Shown piece by piece: positions 51,886-64,000 of a stretch of DNA of 64,000 nucleotides (within the stretch, counting starts at the first letter, position 1; each line of letters starts with the position of its first letter). The stretch lies in the NCBI GenBank assembly GCA_015178975.1, contig WHVD01000024.1, positions 806,001 to 870,000 on the forward strand. Direction: 5' to 3'. Position numbers and translations under genes: made by a program. A model generated the notes under the pieces. It was given only the letters and a program-made list of their open reading frames with translations, was not told the DNA's origin and did not search any database. Origin of the DNA: Hysterangium stoloniferum. Taxonomy: Eukaryota > Basidiomycota > Agaricomycetes > Hysterangiales > Hysterangiaceae.

Positions 51886-52665
51886 TCAGATGGCAATGAA
51901 GTCAGCAGTAGGCAACGGCTTGTCAATCTTTGGCACAAGATAGGTAGCTTCAACGATGTCAAAGGGTAAGACTGGCTCAAGTCCATGAACCATATAGAAT
52001 GGGGAGTACCCAGTACTTTTGTGGACAGTAACATGGTTGGCCCAAAATACATGAGGAGTAATGTCAGGCCAATGTGACATGTCGCCCTCACAGGCTTTGA
52101 CTATAGATTCACAAACGGAACGATGGCTGCGTTCAACAATACCATTAGCCTGTTTGTTGTACAGCGAGATGCAAATGTGGTGAATGTTATATTTAGTAGC
52201 TAACCAGTCCAATGCTGCAATAAAAGGAGTGCCGTTGTCAGTGATGATTTCTGAAAGTGCACCCCAGCGACAAAGAATATCATTAAATATGAATTTTCCC
52301 AGTGTGGCCGCCATTTCATATGCCAGCATCTTGAACTCTGGATAGGAAGTTAGAGAACAACGACCCTGAACGATGTATTGAGAACCTGATGCCTTCGGCA
52401 TGTGCATAGTGTCGAGATGTGCACACTGGAAGAGGGAGCTGGGAGTGGCCACGGTAGGCAGCACAAAGACATGTTGGGTGTTATGTAGTTGACATTTGTG
52501 ACAAGTCTTGACAAACCACACTATGTTGTGATTGAGTCCTGGCCACCAAAAATGGTCTGATAAATTCCTTCGAGTTGAAAATGCCTGTTTGTGTCTGAGC
52601 TGATCATGAGCCTGTGAAATGAGAGATAGATGCTTTTCCATATCCAAAATAACAAGCTTATGCAT
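51886..52665 (-). pseudogene. Gypsy integrase region (fossil)
   Basis: The longest continuous part of the element. It includes the zinc-binding start (HDQLRHKQAF, CHKCQ), the core with HLDTMHMPK and TDNGTPF, and NGIVERSHRSVCE, followed by the conserved end KSTGYSPFYMVHG. Confidence 0.75.
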
Positions 52666-53236
52666 TCCTGAACTATTCTAGTGCCAGAGCTTCTTGTCCC
52701 TGACAAAAAACACATTGACCCTTTAATAAATTGCTTTGTGGCTTTGTTGGATAGTCCTGAGGGCTTTTGAGTGTTAGAAAGAAAGTCGAAAATGAGGGGA
52801 AGTTGTAAGTCCATAAATATGTCGTCTTGAGAGCGTGGCATATCAGTAGTGGGATTGCCAGCTGATTGATTGAATGAAAATGGCACAAGGGGGGAAGGTG
52901 GGCTTAGTGCCAAAAAGTCATTCCCGAAATATCTGTCCTTATCCATCCAACTGTTAACCCATAATCCTAATCCTAACACATCATCTATCCAACCATCGTC
53001 CTTATCCTCTACATCTCCTTCCACACCTCATCTCCTAGATAATCCATCGGGTCCAGAATGATCCTTTCCAGGTATGTGTATTAGCTCAAATGTAAATAAC
53101 AAAATCATGGCGATCCAGCAATTCACAGCATTGTTTGGTTGAATATCGGGATTGTTAAGCATTCCCTTGATGTATTTAGTGTCGACCTCAAGTTGGAAAG
53201 AAGGTGTGAAGGGTATGCATATATCATGATTGGACT

Positions 53237-53840
53237 GTGGAATAATACATATATTATAGTATTTTATTATTTAGTTCTTACTCTTTTTCCCTAACTCTCT
53301 ATATCTTTCGAGCATACCCGTATTTCTTAGTTCGAAGTCTTGTGTATATCTATGGGCGCTCTCGGCGCTAAATATCAGACATCTTTTACCCAGCAGACAC
53401 CACCTCGTAAACGACCCAGACGTCGAATAGCGAGAGGTGTCAAGGGTAACATCAAAGCTACCTATAAGGGTAGCGTTCTCTAGTCTCCTGACATACTTTG
53501 GACTCGAACCGTGAAGGTCAAGTTCCACTCTAAGGTCTTTGCGCTCGTCAACGCTATAGTCAACTCGCGCTATTATCTCTTTACTTCAGATATTCAGCTT
53601 CTCGTTGATTATCTATTTACATTTAGCTACGAGTTGCACCATAAAGGTCAACTCTTCGTTCTCTCATTCTAGCCGTCAAGAGCAACTGTACAGTTGCTCT
53701 TGTGACATGTAGCGTGTCTCCTTGCTAGTACTGTCAGTCTAGCAATCTACAGTATTGTACTGAACGGTCAATACTTTCTAATAGTAGTTGAATAAACACT
53801 ATTCTTCGTATATTGAGTGGTAGGAATCTAACGACTCTTC
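53237..53840. mobile_element. LTR-like block inserted in the gypsy RNase H region
   Basis: About 600 bases with TGTGGAATAATAC at one end and CTCTTCACA at the other, rich in short CAACTC/GTCAACTC motifs and a 26-base palindrome. It separates two parts of the gypsy RNase H region and so is younger than that element. No coding sequence. A solo LTR is the likeliest reading; I could not settle a target duplication. Confidence 0.5.
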
Positions 53841-56471
53841 ACAGAAGGGACCCAATAAGATAGATTCTGAGAGCCCTTAGAGGGCGATAAACACCATAGA
53901 GTTCAATTTTTGGCTGTGAATAATGATATTCGCGATCATTCCATGCGATAGAGCCATAATGTGAGGGTCGGCATCGGCCATTTTCGTCTAACTGATAAAC
54001 AATCCATCCTACTGCAATATTGGAAGAGTCGACGGCAACTATAATCGTTCTTCCACAGGCATAGTCGAGGGGAACAAGGGCTGGTGCAGACGTTACAGCT
54101 TTCTTCAGCAAATTCATGGCTTCCTGCTGAGGCTCATCCCAGATGAAAGGGGCATCTTTCCGTGTCAGGGAGACTAGGAGCCAAGATATTTCAGCAAAAC
54201 GTTCAATTAAAATCCTTACCACACTGCACGTGCCCAAGATCACAAGGTGGCCAATTAAGAATTTTGGAAACCCTCACTTGATCTGCGATATGGCCCTGGT
54301 AATTACAGGTATGGCCCACGATATTGACTTCCTGCATTCCAATATAGAGCTTACTTACCCAAAAGGTCCCCCCGGCATGCTTCATCCTATGGAACACTCG
54401 GTTGACGTCTAAAAAGTGCTCCCAAACAAAACAACAAATACCAGGATTTTCGGGAATGTTTTGTAACTGCCATCAGCTAACTCGTAATACGTCTGGGACC
54501 CCAGTATAGGTACATCATCAAGAAACCGTGGTGCAACGTCAATTTCATCCTGCAAAATAAAAGTAACGTGTCCCTGAAAAATAGAAACTGAATTTGACCA
54601 CCCCATGGGCAGGCATGTGAGACGGTGTGGTCTGAGGGGGGTTTGAAAGGTAGTGAGGTCAGGTGACTGTTCTGCTAGTGGCACGTGGTCAAAACCTACG
54701 TACAAGTCACCTAGTGTGTAAATTGATCACCCAGCACAGTGCTCAGCATAAGGCTTGACATTTGGAGGAACACCCACGTCTTTGATAGTGACGGCATTGA
54801 GCGGTTGAAGGTCATGGACAATGCAGAATTTTCCATTTTTCTTGGGCACACAAAACCATCGTGACCTGTAAGATGACCCAGATGGCTTGTAAATGCCACT
54901 CGATATCTTCTTCTTAATGAATTGAATTACTTTCTCTTTGAGTCCAAAAGGAATTGAAATATTTTTGAGTGCCCAAGGCTCGTGTTCAATGGTTGGAATA
55001 ACAATTAGTTCAAAATAATCGGTGCAAAATGTCCCATGTTCAGAATCCTCCCAGGCCAAGGCCAACTCGTTGCTGATAAGAACCTGGAATGCCAACTTCA
55101 ATTCTTCTGCAGTGAGGAAGCTTCTGTCAACCTTGAGCTCCCTCCATCGGTCTTCAGTAAGCCACGAGCCAATGTCACAATGTCAGGTGGAGTGGGGGAG
55201 ATGGTGGGCAAGGAGTCGAGAGGGTTATCAGGAAATTGCCGCTTTGGCACTGCATCTTCTGGCATCGTCAAAGTGGGTGAAGAGAGATTATAAGTTGGCA
55301 AAAATACAGCTCAACAAAACGAGACTGGACTGAGAGGAGCCCAGGCAGGTTGCCAGTAGGAAGCTGTGCAGAAAGGGAGGAATGTAAGAGGAGCTCCAAT
55401 AAAGAAGGGATGGTAGGCAGACATGTGTGTTCATTAGCAAGTAACAAATTCGAGGATGGTCCTGGAACATTTGGTGGATGCACATGTGGTCACATGGGAA
55501 CACGTAGCTTAACTCCAGGTCGTGAGGGGTCCTGAAGCAACAATGTCCCACTGATGTCCTCTGTGTCAGCTTTTTCAGAGATCCAGAAGGGGTGCCCTAA
55601 AAGAAGAGGATAAGGTGCATTTTGAATCATCCACGCGTGAACACTGATTGCAATGCCACCAATCATAAGCTGCAAGTTTTTGATGATGCCAAAGGTCAAA
55701 CAAATGCCACCATTTGCATCATGCATGTTAAGCTTCAGATCTGTGCTAAATGGCAGTGCCATATCTTTGGCAGCCACTTCGCTGACACAAACAATTTCCG
55801 AGCTGGGATCATAAAGCCCCATCTCTGAAAATTTTCCCTGAATTTTAACATCCAATTCCATAATCGGGGCAGAATGGAGTGGTGCAAGTTGAACAAGCAA
55901 AGACGTGGAGACAGCAGGAGGTGCAAGGGCTTGTGATGGTGCAGAAAATACAGGGATTCGGTTTATTTTACAACCATCCACAAAATGCTTTCGTACTTCT
56001 GGCGCCAAGGCCAGAATCTCACCATTGGAAACAGAAAAAGATGCATCCATCATTCTCTCAAACACCTGTTGTACGATACCTGCATCTTTGATTTTTGCTT
56101 TGTAGTGGAATTGTGGAGGCTTCCTATCGGTGGAAGATGCTGGGACATTGCTGGATGGATTGGCACTGGATGGGGAGGCTGTAGGAGGACTGGCCTAACC
56201 CTTGTAGTTAGCCAAAGCAAGCTGATCCGAGGTCAAATTATCCTCAACAGGAACATGGTTGTCGACGACTTCTTCAACGAAACCTGACATGGTCCCTAAG
56301 GGGGGCTGTACAGCTTGAGATACCTCAAAGAACAGAGCAGTGGTTTGATCAGGTGGTGAAGCTGGACTACCTCCTGAAATATGAGCCTGTTCCTGGTCAA
56401 CAACAAACTTAATGCCTCATGGATGATTTGGCAACTGGCTGCCATTAGTACAAGGCCGCAAGCCTGAGGAC

Positions 56472-56923
56472 ATGTTACAACCATTTGAAAAAGTGTGGGT
56501 GGTGGGAAACACAAGAATTCGGCAATACAAGGAGCACAAATCTTTAGTGGTGGTGAGCATTGGGGGAACGGTCTCGAATAATCAAGTACTCATCTCATCA
56601 TATATCCAGGAAGCAATAAAGAAGTCTGAAGAGAGAAGGAAAGAGACCGAGAGGCTCAGGGAGGAGAAAAAGTGGCTCGAGGAGGTACATATTGTAATAC
56701 ACTGTTGGATAATTGATGACTTATCCATGAAGATAGCCGAGAATGAAAGGAAGCATAAGAAGAAGTTTGAAGAGGTACATTTTGTGAGATATAGTTGGAT
56801 AATGGTGACTTATTCCAGTAGATAGCCGAGAATGAAAGGGAGAAGAAGAGGAGGATCAAAGAGGAATACATCACATTTAAAATGGCTTACGAAGTAGAAA
56901 GGAATAATAACAAAAGTCATTGA
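56472..56923 (+). CDS. Coiled-coil protein with 42-base exon, copy 2
   Basis: Second copy of the gene at 27.7-28.3 kb. DMLQPFEKVWVVGNTRIRQY and VSIGGTVSNNQVLISSYIQE lead without a break into KKSEERRKETERLREEKKWL. After an intron of about 40 bases comes the 42-base exon 56,733-56,774 (IAENERKHKKKFEE). The last exon starts at 56,822 (IAENEREKKRRIKEEYITFK) and stops at 56,923. Both introns begin GTACAT. The frame is intact here where copy 1 is broken, so this copy could be expressed, but its 5' part is missing: the likeness begins at 56,451, just after the gypsy element. It is probably a 5'-truncated gene with function unknown. Confidence 0.45.
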
Positions 56924-57067
56924 GAATATTCCTGTGCACGCTCTTGTGTGTAGGCTGTGATCGACTAGAACTCTCATATTTACTTCCAGCTCATTTTGAT
57001 TTCCCCATGGTCGCTTTCCATTATAATTCCATGCTTTCTATGCTGTTTTTGCTTTTATAGGCTCAGT

Positions 57068-57172
57068 CCTTATATCCGGAGTGCGTAGATCTTGGCGTCC
57101 TAGCTCAGAATTCATTATTATTGTCCCCCATGTTCTGTGAATGTATATTACTATGAAATTCGACAAGCATTT
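57068..57172 (+). repeat. 100-base repeat shared with 49,590-49,690
   Basis: The 3' flank of the HRG.WAG gene type without its coding part, joined directly to the end of the coiled-coil block at about 57,066. Confidence 0.6.
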
Positions 57173-57179
57173 AATTATT

Positions 57180-59716
57180 AAAAAAGCGAACTTTAATAGA
57201 ATTAAATAGAGGCTTCAGCACACCTTGGTATGGGTCCAAATCCCTTGAAAAATATTCCAAAGAACAGCCCCTCACAATTTAAGGAGGACAAAGCCGGGGG
57301 AGGGAGAGGGGAAGGGAGAAGGTGTGGCAGCCTCAAGGCTTTACAGTGGGCTTCCGGGCCTCCCGCGGCTATGGCCGAAAATATTCCCACGCATCACCAA
57401 TGTCACAGAATGCTCCCACGGCACGAAAATACTCCCACGGTGGCACAAATGCTCCCGGATTTGCTCCCGTGCTGAGGTAATAAGAGACTTTGGGCATCAG
57501 CTTAGTCACACACTCCCACACAGAGGGTTCGGGTGCTCCGCGCCCTCACAAATTGGGGAAAAATTCGGGCACTCAGCGCCCTCACGAAGATGGCCTGCAG
57601 CGCCTAAGAACGCCCACGGACCCACCATGCTCCTTTCACTTATTTGATATATGGACAAGTCTGGGAACCCTTGCTACAAGTTATGTAAATACTTGCTAAT
57701 ACTTTTGTTATTAATTTGTTTTTTAAAGGCTAAACTGTAGTTATTTCCTAGTGAAATATGTGATATATAATTGGCAATTTTTTGTTCTATGGCTTTCTTA
57801 GTGGGGTGAAATCACCTGTATATTCTGGGTATATTGAATCAAGTAGAAATTTATTCAGATTGACAGATCCATTCTAAAGTAATACATATGCATGGAATGG
57901 ACTATCTAAAGGTATCAATTTTTTAAAAGTATTAGTATTTCAAACTACTATTTTTTTTATTGTCTACTCATGTCCAGAAAGATTCTTTAGTTTGTAATGT
58001 ACAAGAGAGTTTAAAACTTTCAAAAAGTTTTAAAAACCAAATTATGTTTGAATCATATCCCAGATGTTTAAATAACCCCCTTAGAGTATATTAGAATTTG
58101 GTATACTTAATAGTTTTCAGATATCCTCCTTGCAAGTCTTCCAGCAATAACTCTGGCAATAATAACAGCAACTCTGGCACTAATACTGGCAAATTGAATT
58201 CTGATCAGAAGAAAGACAAGAAATCCAATAAGGAAAAACCCACCATGGAGTCGAAAAAAGAGTAAACAACCCTCTGGAATCTGCATAGTCAGAGGGTTGC
58301 ATTGACTCTCCATGTTATTGATTCTGATTAGGAATTCCAGACAATTGCCACCAGCATCAATTTTTTGACTTTGAGGAAACATGTAAGCAAAGATGATGCA
58401 CCAGATCCATTAAACCTGGCAGAGGGTGGCACAAATGGCCTTGGGAGTTGCTACATATCCAGAGCAGAATATTCCATCCCAAAGTTGGGGCAGTGAATGT
58501 GAAGGGCTGCTGAGGTGGCATGTCCTGAAATGTAGAAGCTAGTTGAGGCTGCACATAGGTGTGCAAGCAGAGTGGGTGGCTGTGGTGGTTGAAAGTGATA
58601 ATTCTGTTCAGATGATACATAAGCCAATTGTTTTTGATGGAAACAGCAATATGAGAGGCCATAGCTTCCTATTGAGCTGTTGGCTTAAGCAAATATAAAA
58701 AAGGTTGGATGCAGTGAGTGTGAGCATGGCATTATTGTCTGGATGTGGATTTGGGGAGGGGGAATGACATTAGCAGGGAATGAGATCAATGCCTCATTTG
58801 TGAAATTTGGGTATGTGAAATACATTGAGATATGATGGACATGAGCAAAAGATATTGTATGACTAAGCAACTATACAGTAGTTATTTATCTATTTACAAA
58901 CTTTATTAACAAGAGACTGCAAGATTATTAGTTAAATATATCAAATATCAACACATACTCTTAATCAAAGCTTTTGAAAAGAGTCCTTAAGTGTAAATCA
59001 CCATAGCTGTACATACACCCATTCCACATTCCACAGTATTGCTAACATTGATGTCATCACTACAAGTGGCAATGTTGGTATAGGTGGAATTCTCAGGGCT
59101 CAGACAGTTGAATTGGTATTGACCATGTCCCTTCCAAATAAAACATGAAATATTCAGTTGGCATTTGGTTGTACTTCCATGTGGAGTAGAAAATGCCTCA
59201 GCATTGTAGTTCTTGCTAGGAATAGATACAATGTGAGGGCCTAACTGATGAGATTATTCATTGAGTAAACAACTAATAACATAGTCAAGTGTGAGTTGTT
59301 CCAGTGGACTGCATCTAAGCTGATGACAAACTTGTCATATGCCTCATCATACCATTGGCCATTGGTAAATACCAAAATCTTTCTTCATCTTCATGAATTT
59401 TCAGCCAGTGACAGATGGTATTATCAATGTCAGTGGTTGGAGGGGTAGTTGCATGGCTGAGATGCTGTGCAGCATGCTTTACTGAGGCAATTCAATGTGA
59501 CATACTTTGCAACTTGTCTGTTTTGATGGTAATGAAATGGAAACAAAGAACAAGTGGAGATGCAAATCTTCGGACAACATGGACCTGACACAAGTTTTCC
59601 CAAGAGATGACTGGGTCACTTGAATGGAGGTGAGGGATTTGTTCTGGTTCAACGCTGAGAGTGAGTTCTGATTGTTCAAGTTGTTGTTTTTGGATAAATG
59701 CGCAGACCAGTTTCGA
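57180..59716. other. Mostly AT-rich, no supported gene
   Basis: 57,400-57,620 has GC-rich low-complexity repeats (CTCCCACGG and CGCCCTCACGAA-like blocks). At about 58,130-58,265 the plus strand reads as an Asn/Ser/Lys-rich stretch (SDQKKDKKSNKEKPTME) that resembles the linker of the fossil gag at 32 kb, perhaps another small gypsy scrap. 58.3-59.7 kb shows no long frame and no repeat that I can support. Confidence 0.4.
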
Positions 59717-60262
59717 AGGGTAGGCCGCTAACAGTGTCGTCGTGGCAGGCCGGGGTCAAAGCCAGGCAAGCCCTACGACATCGGAGTTAGTAACCCAATA
59801 TTGACGTCCTGCAAAGAAATGTACAGAGGTGTTAGTCTCTAACTTACGCAATATATAGGATACTAGACAACTCATTGCGTACTAATTTTGAAAATTCCCG
59901 AAGGTCCACCATCCAATCTTGAGTCGGCTCAGTACTATGTCGAATTCCCGGGGGTGGGTACTGACGCAGTCGTACCTCGGTTACGGGACTGAAGAAATTG
60001 CGTTAGATGAGACCAAAACAAATGAGAATGCTACGTACTTCAGCAGTCAGGAATTGCAAGCAAGGCCTTGCATGGATGCCCCATTTCACTAAGCCGCTGA
60101 AAGACGAAGAAAGAGGGAAGATAACATTAGAAAGGACTACGACCGTTTAAGAGATGGTCGTACGTTTAATCATCCACCACGCAGCACCTCCTCAGTGACG
60201 TCTCAAATGCTTTCACAGCAGGTATTCCGCCTAGGAAACTCCGAAGACACAGCTGAACGATA
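59717..60262 (+). pseudogene. Unrecognised basic-tail protein, copy 2 (5'-truncated)
   Basis: Matches 30,226-30,790 at roughly 85-90 percent by eye, starting at GTAGGCCGCTAACAG. It keeps the ARQALRHRS exon end and a middle exon corresponding to EGPPVNLESAQYYVELAEVG. The basic C-terminal exon reads RRKREDNIRKDYDRLRDGRT, then SSVTSQMLSQQVFRLGNSED, and stops after TAER near 60,262. The N-terminal exon of copy 1 is missing and the middle exon is changed, so this copy is probably dead, although its C-terminal exon looks closer to the original than that of copy 1. Same orientation and order as copy 1 within the duplicated block. Confidence 0.4.
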
Positions 60263-61390
60263 ATGATTGGGTCAGCATATCGAGAAAGGTGATAAACAAC
60301 GCACCCCGTTGTCAAAGATACGAGCCAGAACCCCAACCGAGTGACTCCACTAGCCCATGAACCAGAGAAATGGATAGAACGAAAGAAGTAGAAATATCAA
60401 AACAAAGAAGAAGGAGGAGAAGGAGAACTGGAAAAAGAAAGAAGTATTTCTGGCCTCTGACACTACTACTCTTCCGCCGCTGCCCCTACCTTTCGTCCAA
60501 GGCTTCCTCCCCTCTTTCCCTCTCTTTCCGCCGTCCGTTACGTTGTGGTGGATGCGCAGCCGGAGGCAATGGTTTCATCCGAGTAGCTTGAGGTCTACCA
60601 AATGTCTTTGCCGAACGTTGCGGTGGGTATTTGGATGGAAGTCAATGTTAGTTGGTGTAAGAAATACAGCCGATGGGACTCACCCGCAAGCCGAAGATGT
60701 TTCCGCCCCGGAGGACGGATTGTTTGAGACATGCGAACCATCACCATGTCCTTTATACCGACTCTGACTCTTCGGGTTGTGCATTGATGCAGGCTACCGT
60801 CGGATTCGGCTTCGTCCCGGTAAAGACGCCTGGGATGGCCATCTGTCGGAGACCTTGTGCTTGGTGTCACTTTAGGAGTTTCCGTCGTTAGGTAACGTCA
60901 GTTTTGTGTTTCTTGTTGGTATTAAAATAAGTCACAACTAACGAGGTATTTCATTGCAATTGAAGTCGGGAGGTGAGGACTGTGACCTCGGTAAATGATC
61001 CGGGCTGCTCAAAAGCTTGTCCGGCAAGCGCACCATGACTAATACCGTCGTGTGAGGGCAGATTGTGAATTTAATTAAGGTTAATGACATATGAGAGAAA
61101 CGAGTGGTGCAACGTACTGCATACTAGATGATGAGCCGCCCCAGATGCCCCTATACAACACGTTTGCGTAGACTTCTATATGTGCACAAATTATTAATTT
61201 CCCCAATGACACAGTAGGATGAAAGGGTCATTACCCTGTCGGTATCCTTTATGATAGATCCCTTCACTGTCAATCGGGGTGGTGGTAGCGCTGGCGTGCG
61301 TGGATCGGGGTGGCATGACACACCATGGAGAATGAATGAGACAACCGGGAGCAACGCTGTCACAGGCATGTCTGCAATGATTGCGGATTA
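60263..61390. other. No supported gene
   Basis: A short frame at 60,370-60,591 starts MDRTKEVEISK and has a run of arginines. A minus-strand frame at 61,151-61,369 (TALLPVVSFILHGVSCHPDP) has a hydrophobic stretch. Neither has splice or similarity support. Confidence 0.35.
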
Positions 61391-61400
61391 GGGTGAGTTT

Positions 61401-61887
61401 TTATAGATCCACGCGACGTAATGAAGTGTACGGACCAAATACTACAGACAGGTCTGTCTGCGTGCTCGTACCGGCCAACACTTTCTGATCAGTGGTTTCA
61501 TCGTCGTTGTCTATGAGGGAAGATTCTGTGAATAGTTGGATATTTAAGTGATATATTATAAAAAATAAAGACAAACCACACGAACCCGATACCATATACT
61601 CCGATCCGCGGTCATTGTCAGTTCCCTCCTTGCTGCCGATATCTCCTGCCCGTTTGTCATGTGTAGCAGGTGCGCGACGCGGCTCGCTCTGTCTTCAAGT
61701 GGGTTGTTCATCTATATCGTCGCAAGGTTTCCTTTCGGGAATGGATGCAATCTAACGAGAACGCAATCAGTAAATGACAACATAGCAGGCAACAAAGAAG
61801 AGCCATCGCCACTCACGCATATTTGTAACAAACCGCCTCATGTGCCTCATTAAATGATAAAACCTTTGCCGCGTCGGTGGGAAGCAT
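61401..61887 (-). CDS. Hypothetical multi-exon gene, weak
   Basis: A minus-strand start at 61,887 (MLPTDAAKVLSFNEAHEAVC) leads to a good 65-base intron (GTGAGTGG to CTCGTTAG, 61,816-61,752). A following frame, MNNPLEDRASRVAHLLHMTN, and a further exon-like piece (SSLIDNDDETTDQKVLAGTS), preceded by a pyrimidine-rich stretch ending CACAG, lie downstream. The phases between these pieces do not join cleanly, so the model is tentative. No family recognised. Confidence 0.25.
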
Positions 61888-64000
61888 GTGGATTATTTAA
61901 TGGGTAGTCCAAACACTCCTAGTCTTTATAGACACCAAAAATAATTCATAAAATGTTGCTTACCAATGCACCGCAGGTACGTGTAGAGATCATTTCGGAT
62001 TCGACAAAAAGCGGAGCTCAGCTCCTCCCACATCATTTGAGTATAACATGCGCTGTATTATTCACTGGAGACTAATAGGCTATCTAGAGCCCTAGACAGA
62101 GCTCTCAGGTATAACAACCAGCTCAATGTTGTTGTGATCTTGCGGCTTATCTTGTCATGTCTCAACCAAGTCACGCGCAAAATTTCACAAGGGGAATATA
62201 TTTTGTATGGCACGTGATCTCTTATCATTAATATGGTTTATAGAGTTGGGTTCTCTTCGCCAATCATAAGCTTACAAGTGAACTTCGCGAATCATGTGTC
62301 CTCCTGATAGTCGAAACTTCGTCGCAAGGAATTATCCGGATTGGTTACATCTGTTGGGTGTTTAGATGCAATAGATGTTAAAAGAGCCTCATGGCAGATA
62401 ATTTAGGGAAAATCCGGGGGTAACTCACCACCGGAAACGCCATGCCCAGCGGATGGTAGGAACTGGACTTTGGCATAGCACGATACCCCGATGGGCGGGG
62501 GGCATCTTTAATTTCGTTGCAACTGCTGGCGGAAGCCAAAGAAAGGCTGTACAGTCACGAGAACGCTTGGGTGGAATCGGCAAGATATGGAGGTGGGGCT
62601 TCGATCCCGGCGGGGCGCCCAATGTGGCGTTTTGCTACCTTGCGCCGAAATTCAGCTGCAAGGCAAACGACGCTGAAAGAGACAGTTTGTTGAGGAAATT
62701 GTGGTCGCAGAACGTACAAGAGTGTCGCTTGAAGGCTTACATCCTAATGTCGACCTGGGAAGGTGGCATAGCTCTCTTTTGCGTTTTCTACGAGTTTGCA
62801 TGAGTTTTGCTTATGTTTGGGTTAAAAACCAAGTCAGGCTACGCGGGCCCAACCCATCAGAAATCGACGGTTATTCAAATAGGTGGCATTTTCGCCGGTT
62901 TTGGCTTGGACAATGGAAACAATAGATAAGTCGAAGTTTGACGTGAATGGATGCCATCGCTTCGCCCAAACTGGGCGGCTAGGTCAGACATGGGCTTTTA
63001 ACATTCCTTGACAAGAAATCCTTATCGATCGCGCGAGATAAGTCACGATTCAGCATCCATTTCGGAGTCGCTTAAAATTGAACGGTACAAACGTAGGTAA
63101 CGTTCCTACAGAAACAGCCCCCGTTGCTACTCGCCTACTTTACACTTTCGCATTATCATACACACTTGCTTATCTCGTCTCGATATCGATGTATAACGCT
63201 GGTCGAACCTCCCAAGGCCGTGTATTTGAGCACCTTGTTATGAAGAATCCGCGCAATTAATATGCAAAGCGCATATACCCACCAAATCCGCGGATACGAA
63301 TTGACGCTACCCAATCATCGCGCGCATATTTGACTAGTTTAACGTATCAGTTAATATATCTCCTACGAAGGGCTTCCGCCGGGATTGCCCCCACCATGCT
63401 ACTACCGATGCCGTAGGCCCTACGATTACCCCAGTCAAGAAGGAGGGTAGGTAGTCAACGAATTTAACTCGGCCTCCCTAGATATAAACACCCATACATG
63501 TTTCTCGTCATTATACAGTCTCAATTTGAGCCGTGTATTTCGGCTGTTTCAGCCCTCCTGGCGATCCTCCACCATTTGATGGGTGCTCCAAGCTTCGTGT
63601 GATTGTGACCAGTGTGACCACTTAAGAAGCCAAGCTAAAAATAGAGTCAATGTCTCCGTATTAAATCCACAATTCAAAAAGAAGGGGCGAATAAAGAATT
63701 TGATCCCCGAGACGTCCGAAAATCGGCTCAAATACTATACACGAGTCACGGACCATAGCCCACGGCCTCTCATGACCGACATGAACATTAGCGACTTGCC
63801 TATCATGGGTCCCAAAGGCACCCATGTCAAATTGAGCGCCATCAAGAAGCATCCTTCCACCGCTTAAAACAGGCGATCCCGATCACACATCGATGCTTCG
63901 TTTCTCAAACGTCTGGTCTTTCTGCGTGATTGGTCCAGTGTAGTTTGTGCATTGACATTAACCCAACCCATACTTTTTTTTAATACATAATAAATCGAAT
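61888..64000. other. Sparse region with two weak frames
   Basis: A 116-codon plus-strand frame at 62,453-62,803 (GGIFNFVATAGGSQRKAVQS) and a 94-codon frame at 63,583-63,867 are the only longer ones. The latter has a CDCDQCDH start, a basic stretch FKKKGRIKN and a polar end; it may be a real small exon. No introns, repeats or RNA genes were found in support. Confidence 0.3.

Larger units (their letters stand above)
51119..56290 (-). mobile_element. Ty3/gypsy fossil, protease-RT-RNase H-integrase
   Basis: Minus-strand element in the order protease (about 56,065-55,490), reverse transcriptase (about 55,101-54,200), RNase H (about 54,243-53,841 and 53,236-53,040) and integrase (52,665-51,886), followed by a probable 3' LTR (about 51,660-51,119) with TG...CA ends and a TATATAAAG box on the minus strand. 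Sequence features match agaricomycete gypsy elements: an HH-CC zinc site and the integrase core including TDNGTPF. No clear gag or 5' LTR is seen. It is broken by roughly half a dozen or more interruptions and holds an inserted LTR-like block, so it is an old copy. Confidence 0.75.

Overview
The window looks like a chromosome segment of a basidiomycete fungus, probably an agaricomycete. This is inferred from dense short introns (about 45-65 bases) with standard fungal borders, from a chromatin-remodelling ATPase whose protein is closest to fungal ISWI, and from proteins and retroelements of types I know from mushroom-forming fungi. No species can be named from the sequence. I see no tRNA, rRNA or CRISPR array.

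Layout. 1-17.1 kb and 19.1-20.6 kb hold a locally amplified, unrecognised gene family. Two units of about 5.9 kb lie in direct order (copies A at 3.3 kb and B at 9.2 kb), followed by a truncated third unit, then inverted copies C (14.7-16.7 kb) and D (19.7-20.6 kb). More divergent pieces lie at 0.9, 12, 13.5-14.3, 41 and 42 kb. Copy A is open through four main exons (about 560 residues); B carries one in-frame stop and C several frameshifts. 17.8-30.8 kb holds broken or hypothetical host genes (a family with a WWPK-like end, a WD40 protein with a membrane tail, a coiled-coil protein with 42-base exons) among minisatellites and AT-rich DNA. 32-34.4 kb holds a fossil Ty3/gypsy gag and an inverted pair of LTR-like ends.

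36.0-40.5 kb is the one confidently named host gene, an ISWI ATPase with over 20 exons. Its 3' end is cut by one arm of a 691-base inverted repeat (40,525-41,215 and 42,200-42,890). The other arm is the 5' end of a LINE (42,370-47,580, Tad1/I-like) plus its flank. The LINE has a poly(A) tail and a 15-base target duplication.

47.6-64 kb has scattered hypothetical genes, a broken Ty3/gypsy element (about 51.1-56.3 kb, minus strand) holding an inserted LTR-like block, and second copies, in the same order, of three sequences also found at 25.7-30.8 kb. This suggests an old segmental duplication whose right-hand copy was later invaded by retroelements.

Functionally the genes do not form an evident pathway. 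The window is best read as one conserved housekeeping gene inside a repeat-rich, rearranged region. The most novel items are the amplified family, with its repeated terminal exon, and the recent inverted duplication that has replaced the ISWI C-terminus.
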